This document shows positions 38,310 through 50,434 of a stretch of DNA of 64,000 nt, piece by piece (position 1 is the first letter of the stretch; the number at the start of each line of letters is the position of its first letter). The stretch is from Paulownia fortunei (Eukaryota; Streptophyta; Magnoliopsida; Lamiales; Paulowniaceae): contig JAGSPU010001568.1 of the NCBI GenBank assembly GCA_019321725.1, positions 186,001-250,000 of the forward strand, read 5' to 3'. The position numbers and the translations under genes were made by a program. The notes beneath the pieces were generated by a model. The model saw only the letters and a program-made list of their open reading frames with translations, made no database searches and was not told the origin of the DNA.

Positions 38310-40140
38310 TGCTTTCCATTTTATTTACATTTAATTTTGGCCTTGTGCCTTGTTAATTGTTTTTCTCAATATAAGTAAAATTGAGCAATCCAGACGATGT
38401 TTTAGTCATATCTGTCTATGAAGTCGTGATGAAGTTAACAAATTCTTGTTCGTTGTATTTTGAACACATTTGTCGGTTGGATTATGTGTTACTGTTATTA
38501 TAATGAGGCATTTTGAATTTGGCTTTTTTTTGATGGTGTGATTACTTGGTATCTCATTTTTAAAAAAAATTAATGATTAGAGTTGATTGATATGTTTTAT
38601 TTTTAAGGTGTTTGAATGTAAATTTATTTTTTGAGAATTTATGATGTAGAAGAGTGATAAAAGTGCATGGATTGGTATATATTTATTTGTGAAAAAGATA
38701 TTTGGATATAAATATATATTTTAAAAAATAAAAAAAAGTATTTGAAAATTTTTTTGGATAAAAATTCATATCCAAACACATTTTTTTTGAGAAAAACATG
38801 TTCGTGAGATGAATTTTTGAAAAATCTATCTCACATGCATCATAGCCATAATTCTGGTTATCATGATGTTTTTTCCTCTTACTACTAGATTTAAATATCA
38901 GTCAGTCTTTCTGGTTATCCACGTATAATTGACACAAACTTTATTGTTGCTTTTTTTGGTACATACATCTTTTTAAATGAAGCCTATTGTTTGTGTTTCA
39001 TTGTTCCGACTAACTCCGAAATCAAAAGTTTTTATTATTTAAAAAAAATCAAATTCACCATTGATTATACGAACAAATAATTAATACAATCAATCAATTT
39101 AAATTAAAGCATACAAAATAAGGTAGTTTAAACTTAAGATCTCTTTAATTGCAAAATTTTAGGGCCTCAATTATAAAGAAGAAATTTTGAATTTGAGCAT
39201 CACAAATGTAAATATTTTCATATTATGAATGACAAAATTATTTGATATTTGATATTTTTCATATTATGAATAACAAAATTATTTGTACTTGATAAATTTA
39301 AAATTTAAATGTAATAATTATATATTCGACCATTCCCTCTCTCCCTCCCACTAAACAATATATATATATATATATATACATACATACATATATGTAAATA
39401 TATACCGCTTGGGCAATATTTCATTGGCCAAACTAAACTTTTTGCTCATTTCTAATAATTTTTGAACAAATTGAATGATGGGATTTCCTTGCAAGTGTAG
39501 AATCGAATTGGGCTTCTTAACCTAATTTAGAGTGTGGCTAAACTCGTTTATATTATGTGAATTTGGACAATTTAGTCGGGGGACGGGTGATATTTGCTAG
39601 CACTTTTTCAAGTGATACAACTTCGATATAAGAAAAATGTACTTGGCACAATTTAATAGATCAATTACTTTTAGATACGTATTTACTTTTGTTTATGACT
39701 ATCAACTTCTTCTGTTATGATTTTAGTTTATGACAAGTGACAACAAAAAGATTAAAGGTTGTTTTTTAAAATATTAGGAGAGAATGTGATTAAAAAATAA
39801 AAGGTAAATTAAGAAACAAAATGAATATAACATAAATGGTAGAGGGTATGAGAGAAGCAGCGAAAAATGTCAATATCCAAATGTAGCGAAGACACAACTT
39901 CACCGGATTCATCAGCTCCAATGAAGATTTTACCCAGCATTTGTTCCATATAAGATTTTCCTAAATCTTTGCCACTATATTACCGTTAGCATCGAAATGC
40001 AAAACAAAATCAAACATACATAGGAAAGAACACAAAAAGAACCAAGCACACAACAGTGTTCCATACAAAACAAATTTACATAGGGGAGGAGAAGCAGCAT
40101 CACTTCCAAAAGCACATTTAGTTTGATGGCATTCCAAGGC
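38310..40140. other. Intergenic region between convergent Ole e 1-like and VPS37 genes
   Basis: 3' UTRs of two convergent genes with AT-rich DNA between. It includes a TA/CATA microsatellite at 39359-39398 and an imperfect duplication of a TTCATATTATGAAT-containing unit around 39216-39290. No coding exon was seen. Confidence 0.6.
39359..39398. repeat. TA and CATA microsatellite
   Basis: A TA run passes into CATA units and back into TA. Intergenic. Confidence 0.88.
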
Positions 40141-43100
40141 TCAGCTGGTTGCAGATGTTTTGGCAGCAAGATGGGTAAGGGAGCGCTTATGATAGGCATA
40201 GCGCATCTTCTTGTATTTCTGTACAAAGGCTGAAAGATCAATCTCTCTATCAAGAAGCTGCCTGTGCAGGGTCTCAGATTCCTCTTCTGTTTTACTCATT
40301 GCATCTGAAATAATACAACAATAACTATTCAGTCTCTTTCACAAATATCATTTACTTCAGACCAACCTAATTCGATTAGAGACAATATAAACTACTGTTC
40401 TGTCTTTACAGGGTCAATTAATGTCCCCCTTGTAAGAAACTCAGACCTGACATGAAGACATAAATAACACATGAAGCAAAGCATTCCTTATCAAAATATC
40501 ATGGTGACAAATGAGAGGATCATTGCTATGCTGACACATGAATAGATTTTGCATACGCAACAAGCATAAGGACAAATGATGGAGACGTTCGGGATAAACT
40601 GACTGAAAAAACCTACTTGGTTACACCTTGTCGAAATCTCAAAGTTTACCCCCAAAACAAGCAATATTACTGTTGTAGACAAAAAAAAATGGTAGATGAA
40701 ACTCATGGTTATAATTACCTTGAAGTCGATGGAGGAGTGATGAGGGAGAATAGTACTTCAGAGTCTCTTCTTTTTTCCTCTCTAATTCATGCAATTTTTC
40801 TTGAGCAGTAGCCAGCTCTGTAGTTCGGATTATTCTGCACTGAAGCCAGAAAACGAGTAGATAAAACAATGTCACCATTGCAACTTGGAGTTAAAACTTC
40901 AAGGAAAAATTATATTGAACGCAATCTAAGGTCACAGAATTCACCTGATTCCTTAGCTCCATTATGCGTGGTTCTTTTTCCAGATTTTCTCCTGTAATCG
41001 AGATCATTGATCTTGTTTAATATAAGTCAATCATGTATTCAAAACTGTCATTGAAAATACAGAGAACAGAACTTACTAGCAAGCTGCAGTGTTTCGTTCC
41101 TAAGTTCATCTCTGACCTGATTGCGTAATATATAAAATGGAGGGGTGTGTAAGAATAGTTGCAAAACCTTAACTTGCTAAGAAGACTACCTTAACAGAAT
41201 AAGCATGAAGAAACACATACAAAAAGGGTGGAAATGTGAGAATCCACACTTGCACGCACGCGCACACACACACACAAAAAGAGAAAAAAAAAAGTGCAAA
41301 ATGAAAGATGTGCCCTTCTCCAAGTTCAGGAGTAATTGAAATGCATCAAATGAAATTGGAAAAAGAAAAATCCTGAATATGTATTTTGACATACATCAAG
41401 CAAAACAACCAAGTTTAACTGGACGAGCACTAAACTGACAACTATTGATGAAGTTTATAAACAAAGTTACACAATTTTCAATCTTTTAGAAGCTACATTT
41501 AGTTATAAAATGTGAACACAGCAAACCAAGAAATCAAAAATTATATTTTCCAAGTATTTACCATATTTCAAGCTGATAACAACACATACAGGCACAAAAC
41601 CTATGCCCCAGATGTGGCACTTTACATGTTTTAAACACTTCATTGCAGGCACTTCTACATAGCCTATCCTGTTTAAAAGTGTTCAGTAGTCCTTCTAGAT
41701 AATTGAAACTTTGAGCAAGCAAGAAAAACAAAACAGCAGATTACAGAAGATAAATACACACACACACACACACATAAAGAACACCAACAACTTACCCTGT
41801 TTTTGAGTTTTGACAGGTTCTACTGAAAGTAAGAGATTCTGATAAGCACCCTTGTCGGACAGAAGCTTTCTTAGCTCATCAACACTGACAACAATAAGCA
41901 ATAAGATGATGATGATGATGATGATGATGAGAAACTCTAATAGGCTATAATTTATTTTTTTTACCAATTCATAAATCTGTATGTTACACATACATATTTT
42001 CAATATTTATTCTTTCTATGAGGGCATAGATGAGAAAGGTGATGTGATAAAGATCATTGAATTCACACCCTGAAACTTCAGTACAGGATAAACAGACAAT
42101 AACAACTAAAACAGTAAAATTTCCATGTAAATACACATTTCAGTACTGTCTCAAGTGAGGAAAAATGTATTCTTGTGTAAGTCACTCCTATACTCACCAA
42201 ATTGGAAAAGGAACATATCATTTCTGGTTAACATTAAATGCTTCCGTAAAGTACCATTCTAAAGGATAAAGTATAAAAAAACTATGTATAAATATAATAA
42301 TCTAATTAAAGGAAAAATTGCTCACCTCTTATCTTTCAAGATAGCAATGATGCCTGCTGCCTCTGCCGGTGAAACATTTGATAGAGAGTTTGGTCGATCT
42401 GTTGGTCTTGATATGCCAAAGCCGCTGGATGTGCTGGCAGCAGGTGTTGTGGGGCGTGAGGAGCTGGGTGAACTGATAACAGAAGGTGGATACCATGAGT
42501 CTGTGGACATTTCCTGTGGGTGTGGTTGAGCTTGCTGCTCCTGAGAGCCCCTGTGGGCAAATGCAATCAGACAAGAAAACTATACCCCATATATGGCAGC
42601 AGCAGATTGGATTCTACGACAAAAATTTGGATAGATGGGAAATCATGTAAGAAAAAGCAGATGCCATAGCTCAACTGCAAAGAGCAGTTTGCTTAATTTT
42701 TATCACTCCATCCCACTGATTATAGCTTCTTACTTTCAAATTTTATATGAGCCAAAAACCAAAACAGTACTGAGAAAGCTTAAACATGGAAAAAATCAAG
42801 CATAAACAAACCGTGCCATTAAATGCATGCTAAACAAATTAAGTTCAATTAGAAACAACAAGCAAATCCATAAAATATTCACATCATTTATTTACATCAA
42901 AAACAAAAACAAAACAAGAAAGGAAGAAAGATAGCAATCCAGTATAAACCATAGAACTCATGGGTGGCCCAAAGGGCAAACATCATAGTAGGTCGTCTCG
43001 GCCAGGGAAAAGGTAAAAATTTAACTAATAAAAGCAAATTTTGAATGTTGTATTACTGTATTACGAGCACTGAAATTTGCAGGATAAGTGAAAACAAAAA

Positions 43101-43414
43101 GTAAACCAAGTGCCTAATATTTTCTGTTATATGAAGAATAACAGAATCGAATTTCACGCGATATCTGCAAAAGCAAATAACCTGCGCCAATCATCAGAAA
43201 ATAGACCTTTTATTCATACCAGTGACTAAAAATCCAGAAAGATTGACCTCGAAGCAGTTCTCTTCAACGGAAAAGGCAAAGAAATTATCACAACGGGGAA
43301 ATTTTCCAACAATCAAGATATCTTAACATACTTTATACATTGGCCGGTCATAAAATTCATTTTACCGAACGAAAAAAGAGAGAAAAGGACTGATTACCAG
43401 AAATTTTTGAACAT
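40141..43414 (-). CDS. VPS37: ESCRT-I subunit VPS37 (Mod(r) domain)
   Basis: Subunit of ESCRT-I, which sorts ubiquitinated membrane proteins into multivesicular bodies. Seven exons on the minus strand: 43414-43398, 42550-42326, 41884-41796, 41116-41077, 40991-40945, 40839-40719, 40304-40141; about 233 residues. The first coding exon has only 17 bases (MFKNF plus two bases). The N-terminal half is Ser/Pro-rich and disordered. The Mod(r) region begins VDELRKLLSDKGAYQNLLLS and continues with ENLEKEPRIMELRNQCRIIR, a coiled coil (TAQEKLHELERKKEETLKYY) and YHKRSLTHLAAKTSATS at the C terminus. Exon 3 is one base too long at the A5 run (41800-41804 on the plus strand). With four A the junction reads KTQNR-VRDELRNE. 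Arabidopsis VPS37-1 and VPS37-2 are the closest relatives I recall. Confidence 0.93.
41755..41774. repeat. AC microsatellite in VPS37 intron 3
   Basis: About ten CA units, about 20 bases from the exon 3 donor. Another short AC tract lies at 41262-41275 in the same intron. Confidence 0.88.
41904..41931. repeat. GAT microsatellite in VPS37 intron 2
   Basis: Nine GAT units just upstream, in transcript sense, of the exon 3 acceptor. Length variation here would sit next to the polypyrimidine tract. Confidence 0.9.
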
Positions 43415-46400
43415 GACTTTGAAGAGGTCTCAGTCGTCGATCGTCTAATAGAAAATCAATCAAGAGGGAGAATCGAAAGTTCCAAACCCTAAAAGAGAAT
43501 CAATTCGTCAGAAGGAATTTCCAATATTTTCATTAAGGGCTCCATGAGATCAGATTTCGATTGGCGTTTAGCTATTTTATTTTAATTTTCTTTTGTGGAC
43601 ACCAATTTCAAACTTAAGCGTGTTTGAGGTTCTGTGCTTGGTGTATGTACTTTCATTCTTTTCTTCTACTTCTTCACGTGAATTGCATTTCTTGTCCTAT
43701 AAGATACCGAATATGCATTTCAGCCCCCTGCTTTGCAAGATTTAAAGTTTTGGTATCAAAACTCGATAATATTTGCACACTTAGTCCTTTAGTTTAGCAC
43801 GTTGGCGGCAAAAACTACCTGAGTTTCACGTGGCTATTAATTTTTGGTTAGAACTGGAGTTGCATATCCTATATTTAGCGTCACTAGAAGTTTAATTTTA
43901 TCCCAAATTGTGATTGAATTAATATTACCAATTTATTCTAAAAAGTTCGAGGGCTAGATTGCATTAAAAAAAATACTAAGATAACTGTGTTTTTTAATAA
44001 ATAATATAAATTTTAAGAGTATTTTTATAATTTTCGATTTCACAAAATGAAAAGTTTCAAACATAATTATTATGGAATTTTTTAAGAATTATTGTAAAAT
44101 ACGCATTTTCTTGATTTTTAGAAGATAAATACACGGGTATTTTTTAAAATAAAATTAGATTAAGTAAAAACAATGTCGCCTATTTTGGCATTCTACTGAA
44201 AAATATTTGGCACACTTTGCACCCTTAATTCAACAATTCATTGGCACTTTCCAACCTACACCATTTTCCGACGTGAAATGCCACTGGACTTCAGCCAACA
44301 TAAGGCAAAAATGTCAGTATAATGCTATTGAGAGAACAATGAGTAAAAATTCCTCTTAAAAACAAAGAAGAAAATACATGTATAGGTAACTCAATACCAG
44401 AAAACAAGCATTGTGGAGATTACATAAGAATGTATATACTTTTGATGTGTCTATTTCCTTAAAGAAGAATAGATTCCTTGAAGATATTGAAGTTATAAAG
44501 AGGATGGAGCAAAATGAGGAAATTGATGAAAGCCCCAATTAGGTGAATGAAACTCAGCAATTCATTTTTGTTTATAATTTAAATTCAAATTTGAAATATA
44601 AGGAAGGAGAGAAGAAACAGAATTCAAACTTTTACCTCATCTATGAAGGTGAATCAAATAACACCATTATTAGTGAATGTTGGCTCCAATACAATTTGTA
44701 TTTACAAACAAAAAGACCATGAAGATCAAATATGTATGAAGATAACATATACATATATAATAATTATTAGATTGGATTATAAGTAACTCAATATAGACAC
44801 ATCGACTAAATGCTAGCAAACCTTATAACTTGCTTACGTTTAACTTGTCTGGAAATACAAGAGTCATTACCGTTGCCTTGCCTTAAGAACTCTCAAATGA
44901 CTATTTTAATCATGGATTTGGATCCCAATCTATATTAATATGTCACTACCAAATATTATGCTTCAAAGAATCTGGTTTTTGAGTTTGATGTTGAACAACA
45001 TTTCCAAATTGGATTATCAATTTCAAAATCAACGACTATTCTACATAATATGAAGCTGAATTCAAATTGAAGATTTTATGACCTAAAATTATGATTAAAA
45101 AAGTCTAACATTTGGGCCCTACTAAAAAGTTAGGTATTAGTCTATTTTCATATTAATTTATTCTCATTAAATGTGAGCTTAGCGATGTACCCATTCATTG
45201 CATTTAGTTGTAATTTAATTAAATATCATTTCATTTTAAATAGTATATAAAGAAATTAAAATTTTCAAATTTAATTATTCAATTCACTGTCGAAGAGGCT
45301 GCTAATTCTTATGAACATTTTGAATCATTGTGTTTTTGGTAAACTCAAACATGGGTTGACCAAATAAGTCAAGATTGTAAATGCAAGGTACAGATTGATG
45401 CAGATTTTAAGAAATATATTGGCCAATTGGTTATTCGTAAGCCCAATCTGCTAATATAAACATTATTAAATATACTATATGTCTCAAAATTGCAATCTAA
45501 AAGATTAATTATAAATAATCTCTTAATGATTAATCTTAGAATCTTGCTTCGTTACGATCTAACAACTTAGAAAAGGTAAAGTGACTGTGGAGCACGGAAG
45601 GAACATTAACGAGTAAAAGCTTTATTAATTTAGGTTAAATAATTGAAGATAACATGCAATTAGGCACTTGCCAATAAAGAGTGTAGTTGATGCACGTTCC
45701 CATATGTTTGCCAGCCTCGCTCCCTTGCTAAACACATAAAGCCATCCAGTTCTACACCAATTATAATTGTTTATTTTCTGATAATTTTACTGAAAATTAG
45801 ATCAAGATTCATTGATTATCATACTGTCGTATAATTTCTGTCATGAGTTCTACATATCTATATCAAGATTGAACTGTGCTGGTTGATTATGCTTGTTTCA
45901 TGTTATTGAATTGTCGTCTCATTTAAAAATTTAAATTGTTAGAATAGAGATATATTAAATATTTTATATCTATAATATGACCCTTCTCATTAAATATTTA
46001 ATATTTCGAATAGTACATGGGAGATGAAACTTCTTTTTTATAAATAGATAGTAGTGAAATTTGAGTTTAAGACCTTTTATTTAATTGACTCTAATATCAT
46101 ATTATATAATCATTTTATCTAACAATTTAATGAATTAAATGACTGCAGTAACTTACAATGATATGAAAAAACTATATAAATTCATAATGTAGTATGATAT
46201 TAGCTAGCTCCGTTAATTTTACAGCAATATAGTTTGTATCTTTCTCTTTTAAAAGGCAATATAAGAAAAAATGGAAATTAGTGAAGAATTTTATAGGCAA
46301 CATCCATAACATTGAGTTCAAAAGTTTCTAAATCCGTCTCTTCAAACTTGATTTTTTTTTTCTTTTTGTTTTTGTGAAATGTGAAAAAATTATTATAATT

Positions 46401-47518
46401 TCCAATATTTTTTTTCTTGTGTCAATGGTTTTGGTATAAAATGTTGGATCTGGCTACAATTTTAAGGCATTGTGTGGCATATGTTTCACGTCAATCATCT
46501 TAAACAAGTTTTGCTTTTCTCCTTCTTTTTCCTTATATCACGGAAAGATCATGCCGCCTTTTATATAACATCCACGCGAAGAAGCCCATATCCCTCCCAA
46601 TTTTAGGTTTCCTCTATTATTAATGATGTCTTAAAAATATCTCATCCTCTTATATTTGTTTTCTCACCGGCCATGATCCAAGGATTTTTCTAAAAAAATA
46701 AATATTCGTATTCTTGTGGAAATAAATTATGATGCGATGCTCTCGGTTTTAAATACATATCCGACACTTCAACATGTGTCTAAAATTAATGAAAAATAAA
46801 AATAAATAACTCACATATCCAATAATTTTATTATTAGACATGTCCAATGTAAATAAAATACAAATTATGTGATGCAAAAACTTAACATCTTATATTATAT
46901 TGATTATGAAATACTGTATATTACTTTTTATGTTTAAATTTAAAATTATATTAACAGTATATTTACGCTACATTTAGACAATATTATATTTCTTCTTGCC
47001 ATAATATCACTAATATATTTTTTGTTTACAAAAATATCAAATACATTATTTTAATTTAATATAAGTAAAATTACTGATAACTTATTTTAGTCGTGTCGTT
47101 TCTATATATATATATATGTAATGGTCGTTTTGTCACATCATATCATATTTGTATTCTAATATTTGTATTCGTGCAATACACTGTAGGAGTCACCAAAGAT
47201 AAAAAGAAGGCATTCTATAAAGTTGGGAAAGAATGTGGACATGTTCGTATTCTCGTGACAAAGTTTGTAGGAAAGAGGCCAATGGCACCCAATTTTGGTT
47301 TGTTGCTGTTGTATTAACCTTAGGAAAGTGCTAAGTAATTGTGGGCACTTGATTAGACTTTTCAAAGCTAATTGTAGGTTGAATTACCTAACCCTTTATC
47401 CCAAACTACATTTTAGTTGCACTAATTATTTATAAATGTAGGGCTGTGATCCACTAAGTCAGTTCATTGACACATAAAAGGCTAATAACGTAGGATTGAC
47501 TTTTCTCCATTGTAAAAA

Positions 47519-47535
47519 ACACTACAAGAAAAAAT
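47519..47535. mobile_element. Possible CACTA-type transposon terminus
   Basis: CACTACAAGAAAAAAT matches the canonical plant CACTA (En/Spm) end, CACTACAAGAAAA. I could not find the expected reverse-complement end (TTTTCTTGTAGTG) downstream. Candidates near 48190-48220 are too degenerate. It may be a solo end or truncated element, or chance. Confidence 0.4.
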
Positions 47536-47665
47536 AATATTTATAATAAAATATTAAATAATAATATTAAAGTTTTCATATATTATTAATAATAATTTTT
47601 ATTTTGTCAAACTTAATAATAAAAATTATGTTAAATTATTACTATAGTAGTGATATATGTACAGG

Positions 47666-47766
47666 AACAACTATGTAAAAACATATATAGTTACAAAATA
47701 ATCATGGTAACTTAGTAACAACTATGTAAGAACATATATAGTCCAAATCATCATGATAACTTTTTT
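47666..47766. repeat. Direct repeat, 51-bp period
   Basis: AACAACTATGTAAAAACATA followed by TATAGT recurs 51 bases later as AACAACTATGTAAGAACATA followed by TATAGT, and each is then followed by an ATCATG(G/A)TAACTT-like stretch. It lies about 150 bases from the CACTA-like end and may be a subterminal repeat of such an element. Confidence 0.75.
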
Positions 47767-50337
47767 TATGTTGTCATTATATATGCCTTGTGTTACTGAC
47801 TTTCAATAGTGAGAATTTGAAGATAGTTTTTGTCACTATCAAAATTCACTAAATAAATAAAAAAATTATCATTTAATATATATAATTAGGACAACTTTGA
47901 TATTTTTAATAGATATCGGGTCACTAACATTCGTTTTTTTCTTTTTTTGAGAAAAAATGCGCAAAAACATACAATCTGCATTTGTTATCAAATCATACTG
48001 CACACATTATTATTCTCTATATGTTGTCGATAAATATTATATTATCGTCACAAATAATGTTTCGCAGTATGTATGTGTGATGTAATTTATGTGACAAAGA
48101 TTTGAAATTATGATAATATAAAGGTATTCTACAGACACCTTCATTATAAAAGTTACAATGTTTGGGACAAGGTCTACAATACAATCATAACAAGAAAAAC
48201 TTTAACCACAGTTTTTTTGTGTTAAGGTAGATGCACGTGCACAAACACAAAATACCTGTGTGTATAGTGATGTTGAATATTCAAAAGCTAGGGAGGAAGA
48301 CAATTTCTTAACTAGCTATGCTGTCTATTCCTTGTTTTTGTTATGTTGTTTGGTCCAATTTATACATATTTTTTCCTTCTTTTTTTTTTCATGATTAGAG
48401 TTTAAAAATCTTTAGAGGGAGTTTGTTTGTTTAAGGAATTAGACTCAATTCAAACAAGATTTTAGGGCTTAATTTCAAGTTTATAATGTGAATAGCTTAT
48501 TTATATTTTTAATTAAAACAAACAATTGTGTTATGCCTCAACCAATCTATAAGTGAATTAAACACCTTCTATATGTATTTATAAATTTAATCCTTCCTAT
48601 GTCACACCGGCAGCATACACCAAGTTATTAGATTATATACATGTTTTAATATTACTTGCACCATATTTGAGTTGATAGTAGACAAATATTATGATCTAAG
48701 ATACACTTTCTTACATCAGATCCTATAAACTTCATTACTGTTATAATACCATCTCACCAAAATATATAAAGTGCAGTATTACAACTACAAATTTCATGCA
48801 CTTGGTACATAAAATAATTTTCGTCTACATTGCAAAGTATGTTTATGCTCATAACCAGGGAATCAATCAGAAAATTCTACACTTGGAGGCAAAATTGATT
48901 TTTTTTCAAACAATGATAATTTTTTTTTAATCATATTAAAGAAAACTTTATTATTTATAAGGAGGCAAAGCTTTAATATTTATAAATATATATATATATA
49001 TATATATGAAATTTATTATAAATTTATAACTCCAACCGCATAAGACAACAATTTCCAAGTGTTCATTCCATACATTTGGCATAGTGATCCGTGCGTGGCA
49101 TCACTGTAAATGAAGAGTGCTAATTAATCTTTTGTACTTGTTTATTGTTTGTTAATCCCAATGGTTCACATGTCCATACTAATTTGCATAGCGATTGTGC
49201 AACTTCATAATGCCGGCAGCAATAAACAAGTATTTTTTTCTTCTAATATCTTCGCAAATCTACTTAATTAAATAAATTTCTTTTTTTTTTTTTGGTCTAA
49301 TCATATATGCCAAATATGTATGATGATGTTAGGCCCCTTTTCTTTTCCCTAAACACTAATCAACTTAGTAATACAGGGAGAACTGTTTTTGGCAATCAAC
49401 CAATTTGTTATAATTTTACTTGCCTTGGTTTATTGCATATAATAGATTTCTCCTAACAAAAAAGTAAAATTTACTCATTCATGCTCTGTTTGGTTTTAAG
49501 ATTTTGTTGGGGAAAGAGCAATGTATGAATAAAGGAAAATATATATATATATAAAAGGAGAGAGACTACAACTATGTTCCAACTATAAAGAGGAGCAAGT
49601 AGTCATCATCTCTTCAAGTTTTTATATCATTTTCCTCACTTTTGTTTGCAAAAAAATGTTTTTTTTTTTATTACATGATATTTTTCTATCAATCAAACAA
49701 CGAAAATTATTTTACCTAATACCTTTTTTAAATTCTTCCTCATCAACATCCTTTTACCAATAGGGTGTTAGATTATATTGATTAAATAGATAATCCAATA
49801 GAATATAAAAATAAATAAACTAAAGAATTTATTAACAATCGAAATAGAAATTAAAAATAAATCAACTAAAGAATTTATTACCTCAATCAAGAGTTAGAGT
49901 TGGATTGAATCTTGCTTCGGACGTGACATCCTGCCTAAATCTCATGTCCGTTATTAGACAGACGGAACGTGAAAAAATGGGAAAACCTCGAGGGTATTTT
50001 GGACAAAACATAATTCACTTTAATTTAGTAAAGCACCCAAACATCCGGAACGTCGTCGTATGGATCTAGTGAAGTACTTTAGCGTAGCCCAGTGGCCGAC
50101 CCTTATGCCTACGTAGAGACGCAAAGAAGATCCAAAATATTGTAGCGTAAGCGCCAAACTCTTCCACCTCCTTTCCTCTCTCTCCTCAGATCCAACGCTT
50201 CACAAAAATCTTGAGCCACCCCTTTTCATCCTGACCGTACGTTAGTTAATTTTTTCATAAATTTAGGCTTCCGTCCCTTCCTTAGCTTAGGTGTAGTTTT
50301 GTTGTTGATTTCTAAGTTGCTGGTTGTTTAGGTTAGG

Positions 50338-50372
50338 CCTCCCTCCCTCCCTCCCTCCCCCTCCCTCTCTCT
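50338..50372. repeat. CCCT/CCTC tract in the PLATZ 5' leader
   Basis: Repeated CCCT units with CT extensions, about 65-100 bases upstream of the PLATZ start codon. Pyrimidine-rich tracts are common in plant 5' leaders; this one is clearly a microsatellite. Confidence 0.88.
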
Positions 50373-50434
50373 GCAAAATTTCCCTCAAGTCATCCTCCAA
50401 TTCCCATCGCCATTGGAGGAATCCAAATTTGATA

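Larger units (their letters stand above)
43415..50434. other. Gene-poor intergenic region, VPS37 to PLATZ
   Basis: The VPS37 5' leader and promoter lie at the left end and the PLATZ leader at the right, with about 6 kb of AT-rich DNA between. I found no convincing coding exon. The frames at 44356-44538 and 47093-47317 match no family I know. It contains a CACTA-like terminus at 47519, a duplicated 51-bp unit (47666-47766) and TA microsatellites (48983-49006). Positions 49940-50160 become GC-richer, as expected for the PLATZ promoter. Confidence 0.6.

Noticed and set aside
42284..42529. Plus-strand open frame over VPS37 exon 2
   Set aside because: It is the antisense shadow of the Ser/Pro-rich VPS37 exon, which fits splice phase and family.
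47093..47317. Short Lys-rich open frame as a possible small gene
   Set aside because: No family resemblance, no splice context, AT-rich surroundings and a chance-level length.
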